Below, one piece after another: positions 36,914 to 46,470 of a DNA stretch of 64,000 nucleotides. The notes below the pieces were generated by a model. It saw only the letters and a list, made by a program, of their open reading frames with translations, did no database searches and was not told the DNA's origin. The stretch spans positions 4,159,001 through 4,223,000 of the forward strand of contig NZ_CP133782.1 of the NCBI RefSeq assembly GCF_034351645.1, given 5' to 3'. The position numbers and the translations under genes were made by a program. Every line of letters starts with the position of its first letter. The stretch's first letter is position 1. Source of the stretch: Pseudomonas sp. DC1.2. GTDB taxonomy: Bacteria > Pseudomonadota > Gammaproteobacteria > Pseudomonadales > Pseudomonadaceae.

Positions 36914-39052
36914 ATGTTCGATTCTCTGTCCATCCGCCTGAAAATCGTCCTGCTGTCGGGGCTGTGCCTGCTGGGCGTCGTTGCCCTGATCGTCGGGATG
37001 AACATGTACCAGACCAATCGCAACGATGAACTGGTCAGCGCCTCCAGCAGCAAAATGCTCACCGACAGCGTGCAGAACCTGCTCCAGGCCAAAGCGGCTG
37101 AGCAAGCGGTGCGGGTGCAGAAGACCTTCGGCGAGAACCTGCTGGTGGTAACCGCCCTGGCCGACCAGGTCAAGGACCTGCGCACCATGGCGAGTAAGCG
37201 CTCACTGGACGCCGGCGCCCTGCGTGAGGAGTTGAACCAGAGCCTGAAAACCACCTTCGAACGCAACGGCAAAGTGCTGGGCATCTGGCTCGCGTTCGAG
37301 CCCAACGGCCTGGACGGCAAGGACAGCGAGTTTGCCAATGATGCGGCTCGGCAATCCAACGGCGCCGGACGCTTTGCCAGCTACTGGAGCCGTTCCGGCG
37401 GGGCAGGAATCAATACAGTCATGGTCGAAGACGACATGACCAAAACCACCTTAAGCGTCAGCGGCACGCCCTATAACAGTTGGTATACCTGCCCTCGCGA
37501 CAACAAACGCACCTGCTTGCTGGACCCGTATGCCGACACCGTGGCGGGTAAGGAAGTGCTGATGACGACTATTTCCGTTCCGCTGCTGGTAGACGGAAAA
37601 GCCATTGGCGCGGTCGGTGTGGACATTGCTCTCGACGCGCTGCAAGCCGCCGCCGTGGATTCCCAACGAGAGTTGTTCAATGGCGCCGGGCACATGCTGA
37701 TCGTCTCCGGCAGTGGTGTACTCGCGGGCTACAGCGGCGACGGCACCAAGGTCGGTAAAAGTATCGCCGAGACGCTGGGTGCCGATGGCAAGGATGTCCT
37801 GCAATTGCTCGGCATTGGCACCCCGAAAATTCTTGAACAAGGTGACTTGATCCGCGCGGTGTACCCGGTCAGCCCGATCAGCGACTCCAGGGCCTGGGGC
37901 GTGGTGATCGACCTGCCAAAACACGTGCTGCTGGCCGATTCGCTGAGGCTGCAAACCGTACTGGATGAAGCTCAAGCCAGCGGCACCCTCAAAACCGTAC
38001 TGGTGGCCGTCATCGCCGGGCTCGTCGGCTTGTTGCTGATTTGGCTCACCGCCTCTGGCGTCACCCGACCGATCAACAGCGTGGCTGAAATGCTCAAGGC
38101 AATTGCCAGTGGCGACGGCGACCTGACCCAGCGCTTGCATTACACCAAGCGCGACGAACTTGGCGAACTGGTGAGCTGGTTCAACCGCTTCCTCGACAAG
38201 CTGCAACCGACCATCGGGCAGATCAAGCAAAGCATCACCGACGCCCGGAGCACCGCTGACCAGTCTTCGCAAATCGCCCGGCAGACCAGCGAAGGCATGC
38301 AGGTGCAGTTCCGCGAAATTGACCAAGTGGCCACTGCGTCCAACGAAATGAGCGCCACCGCCCACGATGTCGCCAACAGTGCGTCGAACGCGGCCAATGC
38401 CGCCAAAGGCGCCGATCAGTCGGCTCGTGATGGCATGCAAATCATCGAACGCAGCACCCACAACATCAATCAACTGGCCAACGAAGTCAGTAAAGCCGTG
38501 ACCGAAGTCGAAGCCCTGGCGGTGAACAGCGAGCAGATCGGTTCAGTGCTGGAAGTGATCCGCAGTATTGCCGAACAAACCAACCTGCTGGCCCTTAACG
38601 CCGCCATCGAAGCGGCCCGTGCCGGCGAGAGCGGTCGCGGCTTTGCGGTGGTGGCCGACGAAGTGCGCAACCTGGCCAAACGCACCCAGGACTCGGTGGA
38701 GGAAATCCGCCTCGTCATCGAACGCATTCAGACTGGCACTCGCGGCGTGGTCGCCACCATGCATTCAAGCCAGACCCAGGCTCACAGCAATGCCGGGCAG
38801 ATCCAGCAAGCGGTCCAGGCCTTGGCCAAGATCAGCGACGCCGTCACCGTGATCAGCGACATGAACCTGCAAATCGCCAGCGCTGCCGAACAGCAAAGCG
38901 CCGTCGCCGAAGAGGTCAATCGCAATGTTTCGGCGATCCGCACCGTCACCGAAACGCTGACCGAACAGGCCACCGAATCGGCGCAGATCAGCAGCCGACT
39001 CAACGCCCTGGCCACCCACCAGATGAAACTGATGGATCAATTCCGGGTGTAG
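36914..39052 (+). CDS. Methyl-accepting chemotaxis protein with dCache sensor domain
   Basis: A 712-residue chemoreceptor. Transmembrane helix 1 is about residues 8-30; a large periplasmic dCache domain of some 320 residues follows; helix 2 is [22 protein letters not shown] (about 358-379); then HAMP and the cytoplasmic signalling rod with the hairpin tip [43 protein letters not shown]. The ligand pocket region contains [20 protein letters not shown] (two Cys seven residues apart) and GAIGVDI-type Asp. It resembles the polyamine receptor group (TlpQ/McpU), but this is from memory and not certain. Confidence 0.88.
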   Translation: MFDSLSIRLKIVLLSGLCLLGVVALIVGMNMYQTNRNDELVSASSSKMLTDSVQNLLQAKAAEQAVRVQKTFGENLLVVTALADQVKDLRTMASKRSLDAGALREELNQSLKTTFERNGKVLGIWLAFEPNGLDGKDSEFANDAARQSNGAGRFASYWSRSGGAGINTVMVEDDMTKTTLSVSGTPYNSWYTCPRDNKRTCLLDPYADTVAGKEVLMTTISVPLLVDGKAIGAVGVDIALDALQAAAVDSQRELFNGAGHMLIVSGSGVLAGYSGDGTKVGKSIAETLGADGKDVLQLLGIGTPKILEQGDLIRAVYPVSPISDSRAWGVVIDLPKHVLLADSLRLQTVLDEAQASGTLKTVLVAVIAGLVGLLLIWLTASGVTRPINSVAEMLKAIASGDGDLTQRLHYTKRDELGELVSWFNRFLDKLQPTIGQIKQSITDARSTADQSSQIARQTSEGMQVQFREIDQVATASNEMSATAHDVANSASNAANAAKGADQSARDGMQIIERSTHNINQLANEVSKAVTEVEALAVNSEQIGSVLEVIRSIAEQTNLLALNAAIEAARAGESGRGFAVVADEVRNLAKRTQDSVEEIRLVIERIQTGTRGVVATMHSSQTQAHSNAGQIQQAVQALAKISDAVTVISDMNLQIASAAEQQSAVAEEVNRNVSAIRTVTETLTEQATESAQISSRLNALATHQMKLMDQFRV

Positions 39053-39057
39053 CGGTT

Positions 39058-39090
39058 GATCGTTCCCACGCGCCGTCTGGGGACGATCAT
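39058..39090. repeat. REP-like repeat
   Basis: GATCGTTCCCACG and GGGGACGATC form an imperfect hairpin between the chemoreceptor and the CoA-transferase. Confidence 0.6.
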
Positions 39091-39148
39091 TCATCCGGCC
39101 TCGCAGATTTTTGATCTATCATCGCCCTCTCGCTCCGGAGGGCCTTCA

Positions 39149-40498
39149 ATGACTGATTTACTCACGTCCATTCAAGCCGCACTCGGCTTACCTCACACTC
39201 AAATACCTTTCACGTCGAGCGGCGCCCTGCCCTCGGCGTTCGCCGTCACCGACCTGGCCTGCGCCAGCATTGCGGCCGCCGGCCAAGCGATCAGTGAACT
39301 GCTGCATCAGCAAACGGGCCGCTTGCCCACGCTTGAAGTGAACCGCCGCCTGGCTTCGTTCTGGTTCGCCACCTCCATTCGCCCGCAGGGCTGGAGCGTG
39401 CCACCACTGTGGGACCCCGTGGCTGGCGATTATGCGGCCAAGGACGGCTGGATCCGCCTGCACACCAACGCGCCCCATCACCGCGCGGCGGCCGAAACCA
39501 TTCTGGGGGCGTGTGCCGACCGCGCCGCGATGGCGAGTCAGGTGACGAAGTGGGCCAAGACCGATCTGGAACACGCCATCGTCAATGCCGGTGGCTGCGC
39601 CGCCGAGATGCGTACCTGGGCACAGTGGCAGTCCCACCCCCAAGGCATTGCGGTGAATGCCGAGCCGCTGATTCAGTTCGCCACCGGCACGCGTCAAGAC
39701 GCCAAACCGTGGCAAGGTTCGGTCGCTCGACCACTGACAGGGATCAAGGTGCTGGATTTGACACGGGTACTCGCCGGCCCAATAGCCAGCCGCTTCCTCG
39801 CCGGCCTCGGCGCCGACGTGCTGCGCATCGACCCACCGACCTGGAACGAGCCAGGCGTGGTGCCTGAAGTGACACTGGGTAAACGCTGTGCTCGGCTCGA
39901 TCTACACGACCAAGCTGATCGCGCGGTGTTTGAAAGCTTGCTCAGGGAGGCTGACATTTTGCTCCATGGCTACCGCGCCGATGCGTTAGAGCGACTGGGG
40001 TACAGCGCCAGTGAGCGCCAGCAACTAGCCCCCGGCCTGATCGATGTCAGCCTCAACGCCTACGGCTGGAGCGGCCCATGGCAAAACCGTCGCGGCTTCG
40101 ACAGCCTGGTGCAGATGAGCAGCGGGATCGCCGAAGCCGGTCAGCAGTGGCAAAAAGCGCACAAGCCCACGCCGCTGCCCGTGCAGGCGCTGGATCACGC
40201 CACCGGGTATTTGATGGCGGCCAGTGTCGTGACGTTGCTGGCTGAGCGTTTGAACAGCGGGCACGGCGGTTCGGCGCGTTTGTCACTGGCACGCACAGCG
40301 AAGCTGTTGATCGAGAAGGGGGCCGGGACGCATGAACCTTTGCGGGCGGAAGATCAGGACGATCAAGGCGTGTTGGTTGAGCAGACAACCTGGGGCCCGG
40401 CGCGTCGGTTGCAGGCGCCGTTGAAAATAACCGGGACGCCGTTGCAGTGGATGCTTGCGGCCGGGGAGTTGGGTTCCCATCGCGCGCAATGGTGGTGA
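39149..40498 (+). CDS. CaiB/BaiF-family CoA-transferase
   Basis: A 449-residue class III CoA-transferase-like protein. The family core reads GIKVLDLTRVLAGPIASRFLAGLGADVLRIDPP (about residues 196-228), then KRCARLDLHDQADRAVFESLLREADILLHGYRADALERLGYS and the substrate motif LIDVSLNAYGWSGPW. Members move CoA between organic acids; the typical catalytic Asp is expected after the DILLHGYR region, and I cannot assign it with certainty. Start at ATG 39149 with GGAGGG upstream. The N-terminal 190 residues are an extra domain not found in short family members. No linked pathway genes. Confidence 0.8.
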   Translation: MTDLLTSIQAALGLPHTQIPFTSSGALPSAFAVTDLACASIAAAGQAISELLHQQTGRLPTLEVNRRLASFWFATSIRPQGWSVPPLWDPVAGDYAAKDGWIRLHTNAPHHRAAAETILGACADRAAMASQVTKWAKTDLEHAIVNAGGCAAEMRTWAQWQSHPQGIAVNAEPLIQFATGTRQDAKPWQGSVARPLTGIKVLDLTRVLAGPIASRFLAGLGADVLRIDPPTWNEPGVVPEVTLGKRCARLDLHDQADRAVFESLLREADILLHGYRADALERLGYSASERQQLAPGLIDVSLNAYGWSGPWQNRRGFDSLVQMSSGIAEAGQQWQKAHKPTPLPVQALDHATGYLMAASVVTLLAERLNSGHGGSARLSLARTAKLLIEKGAGTHEPLRAEDQDDQGVLVEQTTWGPARRLQAPLKITGTPLQWMLAAGELGSHRAQWW

Positions 40499-40993
40499 CC
40501 CTCGCCGGCATGCAGCAGCCACATCGCGTCACCCGGCCGAGGCTACCGATCAACAGGTCTTTAGTGCGCTCGTCGGTTTCGCCACGCCCGCTCAGTAGCA
40601 CCGCGTGCGCCATCGACCGCCCTATTTACCTCTGTGAGCGGGGTGCGACGAGCGCCGCCAAACGGTCACAGAGTTGTGCTTTAACTAACAGACAACGAAC
40701 AAAAACGTTTATTAATTAATACTGACCCACCACTTCTTATATATGAGCGGTCCATCGAAGACATAAATTCAAGCAGCCGTTTTTTACGTCACACCTAACA
40801 CATCAACTCTGTATTAAAAACACAGATCAAAAGTTTGCTAAAACTTCAAAACAAACTAGCTTCAAGGCGCCATACCCTACCAATAATGCCTGCCTAATTT
40901 GGCCAGCCCTTCTGAACCGGGCTTTTTCGGCACAACAGTTATGTCCGCAAATAACTCATAAGTCTTTCATTAGCAATGGAATGTACTCATGCA
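40499..40993. other. AT-rich gene-free region before arcD
   Basis: About 500 bp with no convincing gene. The part from 40680 to 40880 is clearly richer in A and T than the coding sequence around it. A small hairpin AGCCC-N9-GGGCT followed by TTTT (40905-40926) could be a terminator, which would only make sense if something upstream, such as a small RNA, is transcribed rightward. An AGTTTG / CAAACT inverted pair lies near 40832-40857. Confidence 0.5.
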
Positions 40994-41007
40994 CTGATCT
41001 ATGTCAG
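40994..41007 (+). promoter_or_regulatory. ANR/FNR-type box of the arc operon
   Basis: CTGATCTATGTCAG; on the minus strand CTGAC-N4-ATCAG, one base from the TTGAC-N4-ATCAG form of ANR boxes. Its centre is about 40 bases before the expected start point, which follows a TTTAAT -10 candidate at 41028-41033. Oxygen limitation should thus switch on arcDABC. Confidence 0.75.
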
Positions 41008-41021
41008 CTGATTGAACAGCG

Positions 41022-41038
41022 AACAGATTTAATCTGTT
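41022..41038. promoter_or_regulatory. Perfect 17-bp palindrome at the arc promoter
   Basis: AACAGATT-T-AATCTGTT encloses the probable -10 of the arc operon. It may be an operator for a second regulator or a hairpin at the 5' end of the mRNA. Confidence 0.6.
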
Positions 41039-41068
41039 GCCTCTCTTCTCCTGCACTGGAGTCACGCC

Positions 41069-42496
41069 ATGTCTGAATCACCCGGAAAACTGAAACTCGG
41101 CGCACTAGTGGCGTTGGTTGTAGGGTCAATGATTGGTGGCGGGATCTTCTCTTTGCCGCAAAACATGGCCGCCAGTGCCGACGTCGGCGCCGTGCTGATT
41201 GGGTGGGCGATTACCGCCGTCGGCATGTTGACCCTGGCCTTTGTCTTTCAAACCCTCGCTAACCGAAAGCCTGATCTGGACGGCGGTGTCTACGCTTACG
41301 CCAAAGCCGGTTTCGGCGACTACATGGGTTTCTCGTCCGCCTGGGGTTACTGGATCAGTGCCTGGCTGGGCAACGTCGGCTACTTCGTGCTGCTGTTCAG
41401 CACGCTCGGTTACTTTTTCCCGATTTTCGGCGAAGGCAACACCGTTGCGGCAGTGATCGGTTCGTCAGTGTTGTTATGGGCCGTGCATTTTCTGGTCCTG
41501 CGCGGGATCAAGGAGGCCGCGTTCATCAACCTGGTGACCACCGTCGCCAAGGTCGTGCCATTGCTCCTGTTTGTATTGATCGCGGTGTTCGCCTTCAAAC
41601 TGGACATCTTCACCGCCGACATCTGGGGCAGCAAAAACATCAGCCTGGGCAGCGTGATGAACCAGGTGCGCAACATGATGCTGGTCACCGTATGGGTGTT
41701 CATTGGTATCGAAGGCGCGAGCATCTTCTCGGCCCGCGCCGAAAAACGCAGCGATGTGGGTAAAGCCACGGTGATTGGTTTCATCACCGTGTTGCTGTTC
41801 CTGGTGCTGGTGAACGTGCTGTCGCTGGGCATCATGACCCAACCCGAATTGGCCAAACTGCAGAACCCGTCGATGGCCGCCGTACTCGAACACGTGGTCG
41901 GTCACTGGGGTGCAGTGTTGATCAGTATTGGCCTGATCATCTCCCTGCTCGGCGCCCTGCTGTCCTGGGTCCTGCTGTGTGCCGAGATCATGTTCGCCGC
42001 CGCCAAGGACCACACCATGCCGGCGTTCCTGCGTCGCGAAAACGCCAACCATGTGCCCGCCAACGCTCTGTGGCTGACCAACGCCATGGTTCAGGTGTTC
42101 CTGATCATCACCCTGTTTTCCGCCAGCACTTACCTGTCGCTGATCTACCTCGCGACCTCCATGATTCTGGTGCCCTACTTGTGGTCGGCCGCCTATGCGC
42201 TGCTGCTGGCCGTGCGCGGTGAGAGTTATGAAAACGCCCTGGCCGAGCGCAAAAAAGACCTGATGATCGGCGCCATCTCCGTGATCTATGCGGTCTGGCT
42301 GCTGTATGCCGGCGGTATCAAATACCTGCTGCTCTCCGCGCTGCTCTATGCCCCCGGCGCAATCCTGTTCGCCAAAGCCAAGATGGAAGTGGGCAAACCC
42401 GTTTTCACCCCTGTCGAGAAGCTGATTTTCGCGGCCGTCGTCGTCGGTGCCCTAGTGGCTGCTTACGGGCTGTATGCCGGTTTCCTGACCCTGTAA
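41069..42496 (+). CDS. arcD: Arginine/ornithine antiporter ArcD
   Basis: A 475-residue inner-membrane antiporter of the APC superfamily with about 12-13 helices. The early helix 1 motif KLGALVALVVGSMIGGGIFSLPQNMA is typical of basic amino-acid exchangers. It imports arginine and exports ornithine for the deiminase pathway without net energy cost. It is first in arcDABC, 35 bases before arcA, and follows the ANR-type promoter at 40994-41040. Ribosome site CTGGAG precedes the ATG. Confidence 0.95.
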   Translation: MSESPGKLKLGALVALVVGSMIGGGIFSLPQNMAASADVGAVLIGWAITAVGMLTLAFVFQTLANRKPDLDGGVYAYAKAGFGDYMGFSSAWGYWISAWLGNVGYFVLLFSTLGYFFPIFGEGNTVAAVIGSSVLLWAVHFLVLRGIKEAAFINLVTTVAKVVPLLLFVLIAVFAFKLDIFTADIWGSKNISLGSVMNQVRNMMLVTVWVFIGIEGASIFSARAEKRSDVGKATVIGFITVLLFLVLVNVLSLGIMTQPELAKLQNPSMAAVLEHVVGHWGAVLISIGLIISLLGALLSWVLLCAEIMFAAAKDHTMPAFLRRENANHVPANALWLTNAMVQVFLIITLFSASTYLSLIYLATSMILVPYLWSAAYALLLAVRGESYENALAERKKDLMIGAISVIYAVWLLYAGGIKYLLLSALLYAPGAILFAKAKMEVGKPVFTPVEKLIFAAVVVGALVAAYGLYAGFLTL

Positions 42497-42531
42497 CACC
42501 TGACTGATTTGTTATCTGGAGGATCACTGTA

Positions 42532-43788
42532 ATGACCACGGAAAAAGTTAAGTACGGCGTACATTCCGAAGCCGGCAAACTGCGCAAAGTCATGGTTTGC
42601 TCCCCAGGTCTGGCTCACCAGCGACTGACCCCGAACAACTGCGACGAACTGCTGTTCGACGATGTGCTGTGGGTTGCCCAGGCCAAGCGCGACCACTTCG
42701 ACTTCGTCACCAAAATGCGCGAGCGCGACGTCGATGTGCTGGAAATGCACAACCTGCTGACCGACATCGTTGCACTACCTGAAGCGCTGGACTGGATTGT
42801 GCAACGCAAGATCACCGCCAATTCGGTGGGCCTGGGCCTGGTCAATGAAGTCAGCTCCTGGATTCGCAGCCTCGAGCCGCGCAAGGCCGCCGAATTCTTG
42901 ATCGGTGGCGTGTCGGCCGATGACCTGCCAACCAGTTTCGGCGGCAAGACCATCGAGATGTTCCGCGACTTCCTCGGGCACTCCAGCTTCATTCTGCCGC
43001 CGCTGCCCAACACCCAGTTCACCCGCGACACCACCTGCTGGATCTACGGTGGCGTGACCCTGAACCCGATGCACTGGCCGGCGCGCCGTCAGGAAACCCT
43101 GCTGGCCAGCGCCATCTACAAATTCCACCCCGAGTTCACCAACGCCGACTTCCAAGTCTGGTATGGCGACCCGGATCAGGAACACGGCAACGCCACGCTC
43201 GAAGGCGGCGACGTGATGCCGATCGGCAATGGCGTGGTATTGATCGGGATGGGCGAGCGCTCTTCCCGTCAGGCGATCGGCCAACTGGCGCTGAACCTGT
43301 TCAAGCACAACGCCGTTGAGCGAGTGATCGTTGCCGGCCTGCCGAAATCTCGCGCAGCGATGCACCTGGACACCGTGTTCAGCTTCTGCGACCGCGACCT
43401 GGTGACGATTTTCCCTGAAGTCGTCACGCAGATCGTCGCCTTCACCCTGCGCCCCGACGACAGCAAGCCGGGCGGTATCGACATCCGCCGCGAAGACACT
43501 AACTTCCTCGACACCGTGGCCGCCGCCCTCAATCTCAAGGCCCTGCGGGTCGTCGAAACAGGCGGCAACAGCTTCGCCGCCGAACGCGAGCAATGGGATG
43601 ACGGCAACAACGTCGTGGCCCTGGAGCCGGGCGTGGTGATTGGCTACGACCGCAACACCTACACCAACACCCTGCTGCGCAAGGCCGGCGTGGAAGTCAT
43701 CACCATCAGTGCCGGCGAACTCGGACGCGGCCGTGGCGGCGGCCATTGCATGACCTGCCCGATCATTCGCGACCCCATCGACTATTAA
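42532..43788 (+). CDS. arcA: Arginine deiminase
   Basis: A 418-residue enzyme that hydrolyses arginine to citrulline and ammonia. Catalytic Cys is C406 in [12 protein letters not shown]; the early [15 protein letters not shown] and the [13 protein letters not shown] and [13 protein letters not shown] motifs place the guanidinium-binding Asp and His residues. The length and the catalytic Cys number agree with the P. aeruginosa enzyme. GGAGGATCACTGTA precedes the ATG. Second gene of arcDABC. Confidence 0.96.
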   Translation: MTTEKVKYGVHSEAGKLRKVMVCSPGLAHQRLTPNNCDELLFDDVLWVAQAKRDHFDFVTKMRERDVDVLEMHNLLTDIVALPEALDWIVQRKITANSVGLGLVNEVSSWIRSLEPRKAAEFLIGGVSADDLPTSFGGKTIEMFRDFLGHSSFILPPLPNTQFTRDTTCWIYGGVTLNPMHWPARRQETLLASAIYKFHPEFTNADFQVWYGDPDQEHGNATLEGGDVMPIGNGVVLIGMGERSSRQAIGQLALNLFKHNAVERVIVAGLPKSRAAMHLDTVFSFCDRDLVTIFPEVVTQIVAFTLRPDDSKPGGIDIRREDTNFLDTVAAALNLKALRVVETGGNSFAAEREQWDDGNNVVALEPGVVIGYDRNTYTNTLLRKAGVEVITISAGELGRGRGGGHCMTCPIIRDPIDY

Positions 43789-43857
43789 TTCGTATGCCCT
43801 GCGTCGCGTTTATAAAGCGTGATGCAGGCGGATAACCGAAACCCAAGGAGATCCAAA

Positions 43858-44868
43858 ATGGCTTTTAACATGCGCAACCGCAGCCTGCTGAGCTTGATGC
43901 ACCACACCACTCGAGAGCTCAACTACCTGATTGACCTGTCCCGCGACCTCAAGCGCGCCAAGTACACCGGCACCGAGCGTCCACACCTGCAAGGCAAGAA
44001 CATCGCACTGATCTTCGAAAAAACCTCGACCCGCACCCGTTGCGCGTTCGAAGTGGCGGCCCACGACCAGGGTGCTCACGTCACCTACATTGACCCGGTG
44101 TCGTCGCAAATCGGCCACAAAGAAAGCATGAAAGACACCGCCCGTGTACTCGGCCGGATGTTCGACGCCATCGAGTACCGTGGCTTCGAACAGGAAATAG
44201 TCGAAGAGCTGGCCAAGTTCGCTGGCGTTCCGGTGTTCAACGGCTTGACCGCTGAATTTCACCCGACCCAAATGATCGCCGACGTGCTGACCATGCGCGA
44301 ACACAGCGACAAACCGCTGCACGACATCCGCTACGCCTACCTCGGCGATGCGCGCTACAACATGGGCAATTCGTTGCTGATGATCGGCGCCAAACTCGGC
44401 ATGGACGTGCGCATCGCCGCACCCAAAGCCCTGTGGCCGCACGATGATTTCATCGCTCAGTGCAAAGCCTTCGCCGAAGAAAGCGGCGCTCGCATTACCA
44501 TTACCGAAGACCCTCTCGAAGCGGTCAAAGGCGTGGACTTCATCCACACCGACATTTGGGTGTCGATGGGTGAGCCGGTGGAAGCGTGGGACGAGCGCAT
44601 CGAGCAACTGCTGCCGTACCAGGTCAACACCAAAATGATGAAAGCCTCGGGCAACCCGCGCGTGAAGTTCATGCACTGCCTGCCGGCGTTCCATAACAGC
44701 GAAACCAAGGTCGGCAAAGACATCGCCGCTCGCTACCCCAACCTGGCCGGGGGCGTTGAGGTGACGGAAGAAGTCTTCGAATCACCGGCCAACATCGCCT
44801 TCGAGCAAGCGGAAAATCGCATGCACACGATCAAGGCAATCCTGGTGTCGGCGTTGGCGGATATCTAA
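43858..44868 (+). CDS. arcB: Catabolic ornithine carbamoyltransferase
   Basis: A 336-residue enzyme that splits citrulline with phosphate to ornithine and carbamoyl phosphate. The carbamoyl-phosphate motif is [15 protein letters not shown] (about residues 54-68), the domain linker [18 protein letters not shown], and the ornithine site MHCLPAFHN. The start is ATG 43858 (MAFNMRNRS) with AAGGAGATCC upstream; the frame extends 13 codons further without a site. Its start matches the catabolic ArcB of P. aeruginosa. Confidence 0.96.
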   Translation: MAFNMRNRSLLSLMHHTTRELNYLIDLSRDLKRAKYTGTERPHLQGKNIALIFEKTSTRTRCAFEVAAHDQGAHVTYIDPVSSQIGHKESMKDTARVLGRMFDAIEYRGFEQEIVEELAKFAGVPVFNGLTAEFHPTQMIADVLTMREHSDKPLHDIRYAYLGDARYNMGNSLLMIGAKLGMDVRIAAPKALWPHDDFIAQCKAFAEESGARITITEDPLEAVKGVDFIHTDIWVSMGEPVEAWDERIEQLLPYQVNTKMMKASGNPRVKFMHCLPAFHNSETKVGKDIAARYPNLAGGVEVTEEVFESPANIAFEQAENRMHTIKAILVSALADI

Positions 44869-44876
44869 GGACCTTC

Positions 44877-44963
44877 ACGATGATCGTTCCCACGCTCTGC
44901 GTCACATGGGACGCGGAGCGTCCCGGGCGGCATGCCCACGGGGACCGTGGGAACGATCATCGT
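44877..44963. repeat. REP/BIME-like element between arcB and arcC
   Basis: Perfect 18-base arms, ACGATGATCGTTCCCACG (44877-44894) and its complement (44946-44963), surround a 51-base GC-rich centre with further symmetry around GGACGCGGAGCGTCC. It occupies most of the 125-base arcB-arcC gap. Confidence 0.85.
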
Positions 44964-44993
44964 GCCCGTTCCCTTTTCTGAAAGGACTGCATT

Positions 44994-45929
44994 ATGCGTA
45001 TCGTCGTTGCTCTGGGCGGTAACGCCCTGCTCCGCCGTGGTGAACCCCTGACCGCGGACAATCAACGCGCCAACATCCGTGTTGCCACCGAACAGATCGC
45101 CAAGATTTACCCTGGCAACCAACTGGTCATCGCCCACGGCAATGGCCCACAAGTCGGCCTCCTGTCGCTGCAAGCGGCGGCCTACACGGCCGTTTCGCCT
45201 TACCCGCTGGACGTGCTCGGTGCCGAAACCGAAGGCATGATCGGCTACATCATCGAACAGGAACTGGGCAACCTGCTGGACGTCGAGGTGCCATTCGCGA
45301 CCCTGCTGACTCAAGTCGAAGTCGATGCCAAAGACCCAGCGTTCCAGAACCCGACCAAACCTATCGGTCCGGTGTACAGCAAAGAAGAGGCGCAAAAGCT
45401 CGCCGCCGAGAAAGGCTGGGCGATTGCTCCGGACGGTGATAAATACCGGCGCGTGGTGGCCAGCCCAAGACCCAAACGTATCTTCGAAATCCGTCCGATC
45501 AAGTGGCTGTTGGAAAAAGGCAGCATCGTCATTTGCGCCGGCGGTGGCGGTATTCCGACCCTGTACGGTGACGATGGCAAGCTCAAAGGCGTGGAAGCGG
45601 TCATCGACAAGGACTTGTGCTCGTCACTGTTGGCCGAGCAGCTTGAGTGCGACTTGCTGGTGATCGCTACCGACGTCAATGCGGCCTTCATCGACTTCGG
45701 CAAACCGACTCAAAAAGCCATCGCCCAGGCCCACCCGGACGCCATGGAACAACTTGGCTTTGCCGCGGGCTCCATGGGGCCCAAGGTTCAGGCCGCGTGC
45801 GAGTTTGCCCGCCACACTGGCAAAGTCGCGGTGATCGGTTCACTCTCGGACATCGAAGCCATCGTCCAGGGCAAGTCCGGCATCGGCACCCGCATCAGCA
45901 CGGCGACACGGGGCATTACCTACTGCTAA
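44994..45929 (+). CDS. arcC: Carbamate kinase
   Basis: A 311-residue amino-acid-kinase-fold enzyme that makes ATP from carbamoyl phosphate and ADP, the energy-yielding step of the arginine deiminase pathway. Motifs: [15 protein letters not shown] (3-17), [13 protein letters not shown] (about 44-56), [15 protein letters not shown] (about 178-192) and [13 protein letters not shown]. Last gene of the arc operon; an ATTATGCG start with GAAAGGAC upstream. A long REP-like element separates it from arcB. Confidence 0.95.
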   Translation: MRIVVALGGNALLRRGEPLTADNQRANIRVATEQIAKIYPGNQLVIAHGNGPQVGLLSLQAAAYTAVSPYPLDVLGAETEGMIGYIIEQELGNLLDVEVPFATLLTQVEVDAKDPAFQNPTKPIGPVYSKEEAQKLAAEKGWAIAPDGDKYRRVVASPRPKRIFEIRPIKWLLEKGSIVICAGGGGIPTLYGDDGKLKGVEAVIDKDLCSSLLAEQLECDLLVIATDVNAAFIDFGKPTQKAIAQAHPDAMEQLGFAAGSMGPKVQAACEFARHTGKVAVIGSLSDIEAIVQGKSGIGTRISTATRGITYC

Positions 45930-45992
45930 AAAGAAACTCCGAGGCAGGCCAGGGGTCTGTCGTTGTCCAATGCCTTCGAAGGAGAGACGCTT

Positions 45993-46355
45993 ATGGCCAC
46001 ATTCGAACCCGGTCACGTACACATCGAGCGCCACGCGCTGACCGATGACGATGTCAGCTACAACGTGTGCATCGACTATGAAGTCACCCAGGATCCCAAG
46101 GACGGCAAAGGGATGGCGTTCACGGTGCATGGCATCATTCAGGGCACCGCGATGAAAGAGTCGTTCTTCCTGCCCAAGGATCAGGCCTATAACTTCGCCA
46201 GCAACGTGACGAAAATCGCCGAGCAGCACGGCATTCCCAAGACTCACAGCAGCATTGGCTCCATACACAAACATTACGATGCGATGTTTGAAGATGTTCG
46301 GGTGCAGCTAAATATGAAGTCGGGTGACCCGGTAAACCCCGAACACCTGGAATAA
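45993..46355 (+). CDS. DUF5064-family protein
   Basis: A 120-residue soluble protein that fits the Pseudomonas DUF5064 group: FEPGHVHIERHAL at the N-terminus, CIDYEVTQDPKDGKGMAFTVHGIIQG in the middle, and SIHKHYDAMFEDVRVQL at the end. No signal peptide or membrane helix and no known activity. Start at ATG 45993, with GGAGAGACG upstream. It is 63 bases after arcC on the same strand and may be read with the arc operon, which would make it anaerobically expressed (inference). Confidence 0.75.
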   Translation: MATFEPGHVHIERHALTDDDVSYNVCIDYEVTQDPKDGKGMAFTVHGIIQGTAMKESFFLPKDQAYNFASNVTKIAEQHGIPKTHSSIGSIHKHYDAMFEDVRVQLNMKSGDPVNPEHLE

Positions 46356-46364
46356 CTGAGCGCG

Positions 46365-46392
46365 GATCGTTCCCGCTCGCCAGGGAACGATC
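46365..46392. repeat. REP-like hairpin
   Basis: GATCGTTCCC (46365-46374) and GGGAACGATC (46383-46392) form a perfect 10-bp stem with an 8-base loop, just after the DUF5064 gene. Confidence 0.75.
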
Positions 46393-46470
46393 ATCCTCGC
46401 GGATTTCACCTACCGCCCTTCTCCAAGGCATACTTGCCACCCTCCGCACTCCAGAACCCAAAACCGCCCC

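Noticed and set aside
40447..40719. A 90-codon frame running over the end of the CoA-transferase gene
   Set aside because: Starts inside the gene in another frame, has no ribosome site and no conserved features.
40931..40970. Possible ArgR site (TGTCCGCAAATAACTCATAA) upstream of arcD
   Set aside because: Only a loose match to the TGTCGC-N8-AA half-site; no tandem partner was found, so not listed.
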